Assembly (NCBI GenBank): GCA_017443405.1
Contig: JAFRXS010000014.1
Coordinates: forward strand, 1-45,077
Direction of reading: 5' to 3'
DNA length: 45,077 nucleotides
Source of the DNA: Clostridia bacterium
Lineage (GTDB): Bacteria > Bacillota > Clostridia > Oscillospirales > Acutalibacteraceae
The position numbers were made by a program, and so were the translations under genes. The notes under the pieces were generated by a model. It did no database searches. It saw only the letters and a list, made by a program, of their open reading frames with translations, and had not been told where the DNA came from. Positions 38,173-44,463 of this stretch are shown piece by piece. The number at the start of each line of letters is the position of its first letter. Positions within the stretch are counted from its first letter, which is position 1.

Positions 38173-38209
38173 AAAACGCCCCGGACTTTACAATTCCGGG
38201 GCGTTTTTT
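38173..38209. terminator. Terminator hairpin after the eight-gene nickel/dehydratase-like operon
   Basis: A 13-bp perfect stem (AAAACGCCCCGGA at 38173-38185 with TCCGGGGCGTTTT at 38195-38207) with a 9-base loop. T-runs flank it on both strands, so it can stop the leftward operon ending at 38246 and also rightward read-through. Confidence 0.88.
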
Positions 38210-38245
38210 CGGAAGAGGACCAAGGTTTGAAAACTGAGCTTTTCT

Positions 38246-38425
38246 TCAGAACCTGCGGTCGCGCGGGACGCGGTCTGTGATCTTATTCAGGATACGGTGC
38301 AGCAGAAACATGAATTTATTATCCAGATTCAGCCAGTAAACAGCCTGGACCGCGGCGAAAACTATCGCGGCCGCGCCGAGGAGGAGCCCGAGAAGCTTAC
38401 AGACCGGAATGATTGCTTTTTTCAT
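38246..38425 (-). CDS. Small single-helix membrane protein at the end of the dehydratase-like operon
   Basis: A 59-residue protein starting MKKAIIPVCKLLGLLLGAAAI: one hydrophobic helix (about residues 4-29) followed by a basic tail ending in RVPRDRRF. GGAGG lies 8 bases before ATG 38425, and the gene starts 11 bases after the stop of the 512-residue subunit, so it belongs to the same transcript. The open frame continues upstream but only this start has a ribosome site. No known family recognised. It could anchor the complex to the membrane, or be unrelated cargo. Confidence 0.65.
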   Translation of the reverse strand: MKKAIIPVCKLLGLLLGAAAIVFAAVQAVYWLNLDNKFMFLLHRILNKITDRVPRDRRF

Positions 38426-38436
38426 ATCGCGCCTCC

Positions 38437-39975
38437 TTACCAGCCCTTGGAATCGTCGAAATCGAGCAATGACGCGTCCAGCGGCTCTTCGTTCATTACC
38501 GTAGACATGAAATCGTTGAACTGCCTTCGCATCTCGCTGCGCGGGATGTTCCGCGGGTCGATGAGATCGTGCGAGATCCACACCAGCGGGATACCGCGCT
38601 CGTTGGCGATATCCTGCACCATGCCGGTGATCGCCTTGCTGCCCTTGCAGGTGATGTTGTCGTAATACACGATCATATCGCAGTTGAACCGCTCGTATTC
38701 CTCAAACAGCTCCAGCATATTCTCGTATCCGCCCACGAGGTGGCGGCGCATGATCGCCTGCTCCCAAAGCTGTGCGACGCCCCAAAGGGCTTCTTCCTTA
38801 TCGTCCTCACAGATATATTCGTGATGCGACAGGTTGTTGAGCACGGCGACGGTGTTCACGCCCCAACATTCGTACATCCAGGTGGAAAAGTGCATATAGT
38901 AGGAGGCCGGCGCGCCGCAAACCAGCGTGCGGTGGCGTGTTTTCGGCCGCACGTTGATCTTTTCGCGCACGCATTTCTCGCAGATGGCGAGCATCTCCCT
39001 GCCGATTTTGGCGCAGTTTTCGTTGAGTCCGCTGGAGAAGGAGAGCTGGAACGAGCGGTACAGCAGATTCGGCACGCTCGGTACGGGATAATAAGGTGAT
39101 TTCGCCAGTTCCCAAAGCTCGTGCTGGATGCGCGTTTCCTCGTTATACTGACGTACCGTTTTGAAAAACGCGTCCCAGTCAAAGGTCTCTCCCGTACAGT
39201 CCTCAATGAACTTTATCACTTCTTTTACGTGAGCCACGGCGTACTCGCGCGTATCCTCGTCCTTCCAGCGCATCGGCGTGCAGCCCTGGATGGAGGGGAT
39301 CTTCAGACGCCGTTCCACTACGGAGGAGTTCATGACCGAGGAATCGCACGGCGCGTTGCTTGTGATAAGACAGGCGCCGTAATACGGCAGCTGGTCGTCG
39401 ATCGCCACGCCGCATACGATGGAGGAATTGCGGCAGGAATCGGACGGCAGTCCGTAGGAATCGATGATATCGGTGAAATAATGCCCGGCGTGCTGATCGT
39501 TGGCGGCGGCAAGTATGCCGAAATAGGGTTCCTCCACGGCGTTCGTGAGGTTCGGAAAGCCGCCGATAAGGATCGGAGAGGTATCCTGCTCGAAAATCAC
39601 CATTTTTTTCGCATACTCGTTTTTGCCGAAGCGCTCGTCCGCGCGGATGATCTTAACAAGCGCGTCCACGTTGCTCTTCAGCAGAAACTGCATGTATTTG
39701 TGGGCGATGAGCAGCGCTTCGCCGTGCGCGTCGTCTATGGTGCGGTCAAGCATGCTGCCGCTGCCGAGGTAGGGGGCAAGCCAGTGATAAGTGGTCAGCG
39801 CTTTGAAAGCGCGCACCGGATCCGCCTTGATCAGTTCGCCGCTGATCTTTTTCTCGGTCAGCCACTCGCGGAAATCGACCCACGAATCCTTGAATCCGCG
39901 CCATTTTCTGTAGCGGGCAAGCTCGTATCCGTCGTAAAAGCGGCTGCGCGTGCCTCTGTCGGTCTTTTTGCTCAT
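38437..39975 (-). CDS. 2-hydroxyacyl-CoA dehydratase family protein, divergent large subunit
   Basis: A 512-residue member of the HgdA/HgdB/BcrB-type iron-sulfur family. The C-terminal half shows the family fold: YYDNITCKGSKAITGMVQDI, then GIPLVWISHDLIDPRNI and MRRQFNDFMSTVM, which matches the usual tail (Gly-Ile-Pro, acidic residue, then a RxxxF-type helix). Many Cys are present (for example 181, 188, 202, 210, 232), more than the three usually needed for one cluster. It is longer than typical subunits (about 380-430). Classic members remove water from 2-hydroxyacyl-CoA after one-electron reduction; relatives include double-cubane cluster reductases. CoA-pathway partners are absent nearby, so its substrate is unknown. 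ATGA overlap with the gene upstream. Confidence 0.85.
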   Translation of the reverse strand: MSKKTDRGTRSRFYDGYELARYRKWRGFKDSWVDFREWLTEKKISGELIKADPVRAFKALTTYHWLAPYLGSGSMLDRTIDDAHGEALLIAHKYMQFLLKSNVDALVKIIRADERFGKNEYAKKMVIFEQDTSPILIGGFPNLTNAVEEPYFGILAAANDQHAGHYFTDIIDSYGLPSDSCRNSSIVCGVAIDDQLPYYGACLITSNAPCDSSVMNSSVVERRLKIPSIQGCTPMRWKDEDTREYAVAHVKEVIKFIEDCTGETFDWDAFFKTVRQYNEETRIQHELWELAKSPYYPVPSVPNLLYRSFQLSFSSGLNENCAKIGREMLAICEKCVREKINVRPKTRHRTLVCGAPASYYMHFSTWMYECWGVNTVAVLNNLSHHEYICEDDKEEALWGVAQLWEQAIMRRHLVGGYENMLELFEEYERFNCDMIVYYDNITCKGSKAITGMVQDIANERGIPLVWISHDLIDPRNIPRSEMRRQFNDFMSTVMNEEPLDASLLDFDDSKGW

Positions 39976-41171
39976 TCTGTCGCACCTCCCGAAAGCTTTT
40001 TGATCTCCAGCGCCTCCACAAACGCCTGGAAGCGCGTGCGCAGCTGACCGACTGATGTATTTACGTATTCTTTTTCAATGCCCATGCAGGGCAGGCCGTA
40101 TTCCTCCTCCATCACTTGCTGGCAGTACATGCGTTCGTATTCCCAGTATTCGCAGAATTTCATCTGCTGCACTATCAGCCCGTCGGCGCGGTATTCCTGC
40201 GCAAGCTGTTTGAAATAGGCCTTTCTGCCGTGCACCTTTTCGGGGTTCATAAAGCGGGGGCACTGGTTGGGTTCGATATAGTGGCGGGCGATCGCGCCGA
40301 GCGCCGTTTCGCCCTCTTTGATCGCGATCTCTTCTCTGCCGGGCAGCGAGCCGAAGCAGTAGCGGTCGGCAACCACAAACGCGCCGGTATCCTCGATCAG
40401 CTTTGTAAAGTCGGGATCGTCGTTCTCGCCGCCGCCGAGTACCACGCGCACGCGGTACCGCGGTTCTTTATCCGGTACGCGCGTCGAAAGCTCCTCAAGC
40501 GTTTCTTTCAGATACGGCAAAATGAGATCATGCGGGCAGCATTCGCTCACAAGCTCTATGAGATGGAACTCATAGCCTGTCAGGGGCGGGTTTTCCTGTT
40601 TTCGGTAGTTCCCGATCCGAGTCACCACACGGCAAAGCTCGTTGTGCTTTTCAATTGCGGTCAACAGGGCCTCTTCGCTTACGTCCACGCCGTAAACCTC
40701 GTGCAGCCGGTCCAGGATATGCTTCCGGAGCTGCCGCTCGTAGTGCTTTACCGCGTAGTCTTTTGTAACGAAGGGAGAATCGAGATGGCAGACGAAGAAC
40801 TTTTCGTTTGTATCTTTTATCAGGTTCAGCATCTCAAAGTGTTCGTGGCACCTGTTCATCATGCTGCAGGTTTCGCTGCTCAAAAGCGCCGCGAAAAAAT
40901 TGTAGCCGCCTTCGATCGCTCTTTCCAGAACGCTGCGGGAATACATGCAGGTTTTTTCGGACATGTAATAGGTGGCGACCGACGTATCCGTGATGCCCGG
41001 CGCGCGCAGCCGCACGGAAAAACAGCCGTCCAGATTCATCAGTACTTCCGGCACGAAATAACAGGAGTAGCCGAGTGCCAGTCTGCCGTCGTCCAGCGCG
41101 CGGTCCACCAGCTCGTTTTTTACATCGTCCAGCAGCCGCTCAAAAAAAATGCGGTATTTCAGGTCTTTCAT
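39972..41171 (-). CDS. 2-hydroxyacyl-CoA dehydratase family protein, canonical-type subunit
   Basis: A 399-residue subunit closer to the standard family. It shows GYSCYFVPEVLMNLDGCFSVRL (Cys37, Cys50), EKTCMYSRSVLERAIEGGYNFF (Cys75), SSETCSMMNRCHE (Cys102, Cys108), MKFCEYWEYERMYCQQ (Cys340, Cys350), and the closing GQLRTRFQAFVEALE. These are the family positions for iron-sulfur ligands and the C-terminal helix. With the 512-residue protein it probably forms a heterodimer receiving electrons from the activase encoded just upstream. Starts 7 bases after GGAG, with an ATGA overlap with the activase stop. Alternative: a double-cubane-type reductase rather than a dehydratase. Confidence 0.88.
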   Translation of the reverse strand: MKDLKYRIFFERLLDDVKNELVDRALDDGRLALGYSCYFVPEVLMNLDGCFSVRLRAPGITDTSVATYYMSEKTCMYSRSVLERAIEGGYNFFAALLSSETCSMMNRCHEHFEMLNLIKDTNEKFFVCHLDSPFVTKDYAVKHYERQLRKHILDRLHEVYGVDVSEEALLTAIEKHNELCRVVTRIGNYRKQENPPLTGYEFHLIELVSECCPHDLILPYLKETLEELSTRVPDKEPRYRVRVVLGGGENDDPDFTKLIEDTGAFVVADRYCFGSLPGREEIAIKEGETALGAIARHYIEPNQCPRFMNPEKVHGRKAYFKQLAQEYRADGLIVQQMKFCEYWEYERMYCQQVMEEEYGLPCMGIEKEYVNTSVGQLRTRFQAFVEALEIKKLSGGATE

Positions 41172-41962
41172 TTTGCTTCTCCTTTTCGGCGGGCAAACTC
41201 CGCCGCGCCGAGCGCGCCCATCAGCTGCGGATCGACGCTCAGTTCAACCAGCTTTGTTTTCAGCACTTTTTCAACGGCCTTTTTCAGCCCCTCGTTTTTG
41301 GCGCACCCGCCCGAAAGAGTGATGCTGCCCAGTGCTCCCGCCTTTTTTGCCATAACGAAGCAGCGCTTTGCCACCGCCATCTGTATGCCCGCGGCGATCT
41401 CCTCCGGCGGTTTGCCCTCGCCCACGAGCGCGATCACCTCGGATTCCGCGAACACAGTGCACTGCGCAGTGATCGGGATCACGTTCTTTGCCTTTAACGA
41501 CAGCGTTGAGAATTCCTCAAGACTCATTTCAAACGAGCGCGCCATCGCTTCGTAAAACCGTCCCGTGCCCGCGGCGCATTTATCGTTCATCGCGAAGTTT
41601 TTCACGGTGCCGTCGGGCGCTACGGCAATGCCCTTAACGTCCTGACCGCCTATATCGATGATCGCCTTTACGGACGGATCCGTGATATGCACGCCCATGG
41701 CGTGGCACGAGATCTCGGAGATGTTTTCCTGCGCGAAGGGAACGCGGTTCCTGCCGTATCCCGTGCCGACGATATAGGCGAGGTCGTCGGGGGAACGCAG
41801 ACCGTCCACCTGTGAAAGGCACTCCTCCATCGCCAGGCGGGAGGATTGCTCTGCGTTCATTTTGCTTCGCATTATCACAGACGCGGCGATACGGCCGTTT
41901 TCGTCGAGGATAACCGCTTTGGTATAGGTGGAACCCACGTCGCATCCGCCAAAGTATCTCAT
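41168..41962 (-). CDS. Acyl-CoA dehydratase activase (BadF/BadG/BcrA/BcrD/HgdC-type ATPase)
   Basis: A 264-residue ASKHA-fold ATPase. Visible motifs are the phosphate loop GGCDVGSTYTKAVI (residues 5-18), IIDIGGQDVKGIAV, NDKCAAGTGRFYEAMA with Cys129, and TAQCTVFAESEVIALVGEG with Cys168. In HgdC-type activators the two equivalent Cys from each monomer hold one [4Fe-4S] cluster at the dimer interface, and ATP hydrolysis lowers its potential for transfer to the dehydratase. The start ATG 41962 has GGAG upstream and overlaps the CooT-like stop (ATGA); a longer start at 42058 would lie inside the cooT-like gene. It is the electron-injecting component of this operon. Confidence 0.95.
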   Translation of the reverse strand: MRYFGGCDVGSTYTKAVILDENGRIAASVIMRSKMNAEQSSRLAMEECLSQVDGLRSPDDLAYIVGTGYGRNRVPFAQENISEISCHAMGVHITDPSVKAIIDIGGQDVKGIAVAPDGTVKNFAMNDKCAAGTGRFYEAMARSFEMSLEEFSTLSLKAKNVIPITAQCTVFAESEVIALVGEGKPPEEIAAGIQMAVAKRCFVMAKKAGALGSITLSGGCAKNEGLKKAVEKVLKTKLVELSVDPQLMGALGAAEFARRKGEAK

Positions 41963-42153
41963 GCGGTTTTCTCCTTTATCAGAATAACGTTTTCCATAAG
42001 GTCGATATCCATGATCTCGCCCGGGATCACCGTGCGGGCGCCCATGAGATCGTAACATACGACTTCGCCCTGCCCGGGGATCACGCGCGCGATGTTTTTA
42101 CACAGGAAAACAGCCTCTCCGTCCGTTTTTTGATATACCGAAGAAAGACACAC
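41959..42153 (-). CDS. CooT-family nickel-binding protein
   Basis: A 64-residue protein starting MCLSSVYQKTDGEAVF and ending in a VIPGEIMDIDLMENVILI segment. This matches the small CooT family: a Cys at position 2, a compact beta fold and a late hydrophobic strand. In Rhodospirillum the Cys2 pair of the dimer binds Ni(II) for CO dehydrogenase maturation. Here it sits between a His-rich small protein and the activase. GTG start with GGGAGG upstream, in the last codons of the preceding gene. A CO dehydrogenase is not encoded nearby, which makes its client unknown. Confidence 0.85.
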   Translation of the reverse strand: MCLSSVYQKTDGEAVFLCKNIARVIPGQGEVVCYDLMGARTVIPGEIMDIDLMENVILIKEKTA

Positions 42154-42156
42154 GGT

Positions 42157-42375
42157 TTATTCCTCCCAACCGGCGATCGCCGTTTCGATTATTTTGCTCG
42201 CCTGCTCCATCAGCGCTGCGGCTTCCTCCAGAAGCGCGGCATCAGGCAGCGAAGCCGCTGTTTGCCGGAGCTCTTCGGCGTGGTGCAGATTATGATGCGC
42301 CATATATCGCAGCAGCGCAAGCGTTTCGGAACGGGTATCGGGCGCTGCGCCGTGTTCGCCGTTTTTATGTTCCAT
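42157..42375 (-). CDS. Small His-rich DUF8180-like protein
   Basis: A 72-residue helical protein with YMAHHNLHHAEEL (His27, 28, 31, 32) plus His3 and His8, then two amphipathic helices rich in Ala and Glu. The H-H-N-x-H-H pattern suggests a metal-binding helix. It resembles the small DUF8180 domain that I recall next to nickel-handling genes in Clostridia; the name is uncertain. It overlaps the upstream gene by 11 bases and ends 3 bases before the CooT start. It may store or pass nickel. Confidence 0.6.
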   Translation of the reverse strand: MEHKNGEHGAAPDTRSETLALLRYMAHHNLHHAEELRQTAASLPDAALLEEAAALMEQASKIIETAIAGWEE

Positions 42376-43096
42376 GTCGTTTTCTCTCTCTTTCTTTTTG
42401 AAAATGAAGTTCTCTCATGCCTTCGATCTCATCACATACCGGCTTCATTTTACACGAGGCGCAATCGAGCGTATCCGGCATAAGCGTACGCTGAACCGTG
42501 TCTGTTATCGCCTTTGCTTTGCGCGCCAGCTCGGCAAGCGCGCGGTAATCGGAGTTCTGATCCGTAATAAATACCGTATTTACGCTCTCCACGTCTTCGT
42601 GTTTCTTCAGCAGCCGGATAAGACTGCAGCCCACGTTCATAAAAGACAGCGGATGCTCCCGCTCCAGGGCGGATCTTGCCACACGCACCTGCTCCCGCCC
42701 CGCGGAGGGCGAAATGCGGATGTGATAGCCTTCGGGATAGAGCTGAAAGACCGAAAAAGCGATCGTTTGCAGCTGTTCGTAACGAAGGTCTTTATCGCTG
42801 TCCTCTCTCAGCTTTATGACCGTAAAATGCGCGAACGGCGTATCGTCCGAAAGCTCGCGCAGGTCTTTGCCGTAAAGAAGGACCTCGTCTCTGTTTTGCG
42901 GCGGATCGCCGAACACAACGCTCTCAACGGCCGCTTTGCCGCTGCCGCCGAGCTCAAACGCCGTATCCGCGCGAAACAGCAGTGCGTTTTTATCGCCCTC
43001 GGGAGCGCAGAGAGCATCGCTGTAGACCGCGGATTTATCCGGCTGCCGGGGCAGAAGCGAATACAAAGAATCCAGAATGACTTTATAGAGATTCAC
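42365..43096 (-). CDS. Stand-alone protein resembling the N-terminal/A-cluster-entry part of acetyl-CoA synthase (CdhC/AcsB)
   Basis: A 243-residue cytoplasmic protein. From memory of CdhC sequences, its order of motifs agrees with the acetyl-CoA synthase subunit: FELGG near residue 47, DEVLLYGKDLRELSDD near 70-85, YHIRISPSAGRE near 124-135, VFITDQ near 175-180, then a Cys cluster C212-x2-C215-x5-C221. In acetyl-CoA synthase the matching place carries C-x2-C-x8-C-x9-C that binds the A-cluster cubane. Here the spacing is shorter, and the protein ends soon after, so the later Cys-Gly-Cys nickel site is absent. It cannot be a complete acetyl-CoA synthase. GTG start with GGGAG upstream; overlaps the CooC-type gene by 14 bases. 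Assignment needs an alignment. Confidence 0.6.
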   Translation of the reverse strand: MNLYKVILDSLYSLLPRQPDKSAVYSDALCAPEGDKNALLFRADTAFELGGSGKAAVESVVFGDPPQNRDEVLLYGKDLRELSDDTPFAHFTVIKLREDSDKDLRYEQLQTIAFSVFQLYPEGYHIRISPSAGREQVRVARSALEREHPLSFMNVGCSLIRLLKKHEDVESVNTVFITDQNSDYRALAELARKAKAITDTVQRTLMPDTLDCASCKMKPVCDEIEGMRELHFQKERERKRHGT

Positions 43097-43853
43097 TTTT
43101 TTCTCCCAACAGAGCTTCCAAAGCCTTTTTTGCGCCCGCGAGGATCGGCGACCCCGGCGGCAGCGTGAATATGCTTTCGCCCTCCATATCCTTTTGCGTC
43201 TGGTTCGGATCGTCTCCGATCACCGCAAGCACAGGCGGCAGTTCATCCGCGTCAGGGGGCGTAAAGCCGGAACGCACCCGGTTGAAGATCATGCCGGTCC
43301 TTTCGCAGGACACCAACCGTGACGCGACGTCCGCGATCGTCTGCGCTACGCTTATCGCCTTGCGGCTGCCGTCGCTCACCGGAACGAGGTATGTTATGCG
43401 CTCCATCACGCGGCGGTTGATCTGCTCGATACCGGCCTCGCCGTCGATCACGATGAAATCGTAATTGTCCGAAAACATTTCGATGACCTGCTTAAGATAG
43501 GCGTTGACCTTGCAATAGCACCCTGCCGCCTCCGGTCGGCCTATGGCAAGGAATGAAAGATTGCCGCGCTCGGCGATGCAATCCGTCATATGGAACCTTG
43601 CTTCGCTCAGAAGCGAGACCGCGTCCGCGGTTTCACCTCTTTCGATGTTCTCTGCGATCCGCATCCTGATATCGTCTACCGTCATGGGCGGAACCATATC
43701 CAAAGCAACGGAGAGTCCGACCGCGGGATCCGCGTCCACGGCAAGGATCTTTTTATCGGGATAACGCTCCCCGAGCAGACGGATGAACGCCGCGGAAAGC
43801 GAGGTCTTGCCCACGCCTCCCTTGCCGACAAAAGCAAAACTCTGCGTACTCAT
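43083..43853 (-). CDS. CooC-type nickel-insertion ATPase
   Basis: A 256-residue P-loop ATPase of the MinD/NifH class. Deviant Walker A GKGGVGKT at residues 10-17, an Asp-rich switch VDADPAVGLS, and YDFIVIDGEAGIEQINR as Walker B region. The GCYCKVN motif places Cys112-x-Cys114 exactly where CooC binds Ni(II) or Zn(II) between monomers. CooC proteins help put nickel into CO dehydrogenase; relatives serve acetyl-CoA synthase (AcsF-type). First gene of the operon, with GGAGG six bases before ATG 43853. No clear consensus promoter was found just upstream; a TATAAT at 43957-43962 (minus strand) is a weak candidate. Confidence 0.87.
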   Translation of the reverse strand: MSTQSFAFVGKGGVGKTSLSAAFIRLLGERYPDKKILAVDADPAVGLSVALDMVPPMTVDDIRMRIAENIERGETADAVSLLSEARFHMTDCIAERGNLSFLAIGRPEAAGCYCKVNAYLKQVIEMFSDNYDFIVIDGEAGIEQINRRVMERITYLVPVSDGSRKAISVAQTIADVASRLVSCERTGMIFNRVRSGFTPPDADELPPVLAVIGDDPNQTQKDMEGESIFTLPPGSPILAGAKKALEALLGEKSESL

Positions 43854-44101
43854 AAAACACCTCCGGACCCGGTTCGCGGAATTTTATACTATCACGCGAT
43901 TTCCCTGAACGTAACGGCAAGACCCGTTGAAAGGCAGGCGAGACCGCGCTCAACCTATTATACTGCCTCTTATATAATTTATCATACAAGACGGAAAAGA
44001 GCAATAGGAAAATCGTCCGGCTTCGCCTCACAGCGAAATAAGAGCCGGACCGGATCGGGGATTCGGCCGGATACCCCGGAACCTTGTCGCCCGCGCCGCG
44101 T
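43854..44101. other. Intergenic region upstream of the CooC-type gene
   Basis: No gene seen. On the minus strand a TATAAT (43957-43962) lies about 105 bases before the CooC-type start, but its best TTGTAT box is about 21 bases away, so it is only a weak promoter candidate. Short GC-rich inverted repeats (for example CCGGCT near 44018 with AGCCGG near 44042) could fold in RNA. Confidence 0.35.
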
Positions 44102-44166
44102 GATTTCACCGCGAAGCGATTTCACCCGCCATAGGCGGATTTCACCCGGCCGTAAGGACGGATTTC
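44102..44166. repeat. Array of small hairpins separated by GATTTC
   Basis: Four copies of GATTTC start at 44102, 44118, 44138 and 44161. Between them lie three short stem-loops: CGC-GAA-GCG, CCGCC-ATA-GGCGG and CCGGCC-GTAA-GGACGG. The modular build suggests a dispersed clostridial repeat or a structured RNA, placed next to the tRNA terminator. Confidence 0.6.
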
Positions 44167-44170
44167 GTTG

Positions 44171-44210
44171 AAAAAAGCACTTTTGTCCGGTAGACAAAAA
44201 GCGCTTTTTT
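44171..44210. terminator. Terminator hairpin of the former tRNA transcript
   Basis: A long stem (AAAAAAGCACTTTTGTC with GACAAAAAGCGCTTTTTT, one mismatch and one bulge) is flanked by A- and T-runs, so it can act on both strands. It lies 2 bases beyond the CCA end of the minus-strand tRNA-Pro fragment, where a tRNA terminator is expected. Confidence 0.75.
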
Positions 44211-44212
44211 CA

Positions 44213-44256
44213 TGGTCGGAGTGAAGGGACTCGAACCCCCGACATCCTGCTCCCAA
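44213..44256 (-). pseudogene. 3' half of tRNA-Pro(UGG), cut in the anticodon loop (attachment-site scar)
   Basis: On the minus strand: anticodon-loop part TTGGGA, stem GCAGG, variable ATGTC, T-arm GGGGG-TTCGAGT-CCCTT, acceptor strand CACTCCG, discriminator A and CCA. The anticodon reads UGG followed by G37, as in tRNA-Pro. Upstream of the loop the sequence no longer pairs with GCAGG and no 5' half (CGGAGTG...) is found, so this is not a working tRNA. The break inside the anticodon loop is a classic crossover point for tyrosine recombinases. Confidence 0.75.
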
Positions 44257-44397
44257 TGGGACTCGAACCTGCTGTTACATGGGCATGAACTACATTTGGC
44301 GCTGTTTAGTCCGGAAAACTTGCTCTCCGGCGCTCTTTTCTCCGCTGTCTCCACACCCTCCAAAGGCGGTTGTGGTCAAACATGTGGTCGTATGAAA

Positions 44398-44443
44398 ACG
44401 CTCCCGTGGATCTGCGGCGTTTTGCCGAGATCCAAGGGAGCGT
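44398..44443 (-). terminator. Large hairpin, probable terminator of the leftward fragment
   Basis: ACGCTCCC (44398) pairs with GGGAGCGT (to 44443), and TGGATCT pairs with AGATCCA inside, with a further CGGC/GCCG tip. On the minus strand it is followed by TTTTC, and it lies about 20 bases after the stop of the decayed frame at 44464. Confidence 0.65.
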
Positions 44444-44463
44444 AATTTTCACTCAATTGTCGT

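Noticed and set aside
38437-43853. Reading the eight-gene operon as a standard CO dehydrogenase/acetyl-CoA synthase locus or as a standard 2-hydroxyglutarate fermentation locus.
   Set aside because: No CooS, full AcsB, corrinoid protein, CoA transferase or electron-transfer flavoprotein is encoded here; only accessory nickel proteins and dehydratase-type subunits are.
44213-44290. A complete, working tRNA-Pro gene.
   Set aside because: The 5' half (acceptor CGGAGTG, D-arm and anticodon 5' stem) is absent; pairing stops at the anticodon loop.
44142-44445. Open frames across the tRNA-Pro remnant on both strands (for example 44212-44445 plus, 44142-44363 minus).
   Set aside because: These are well-known false frames from tRNA sequence and have no ribosome sites.
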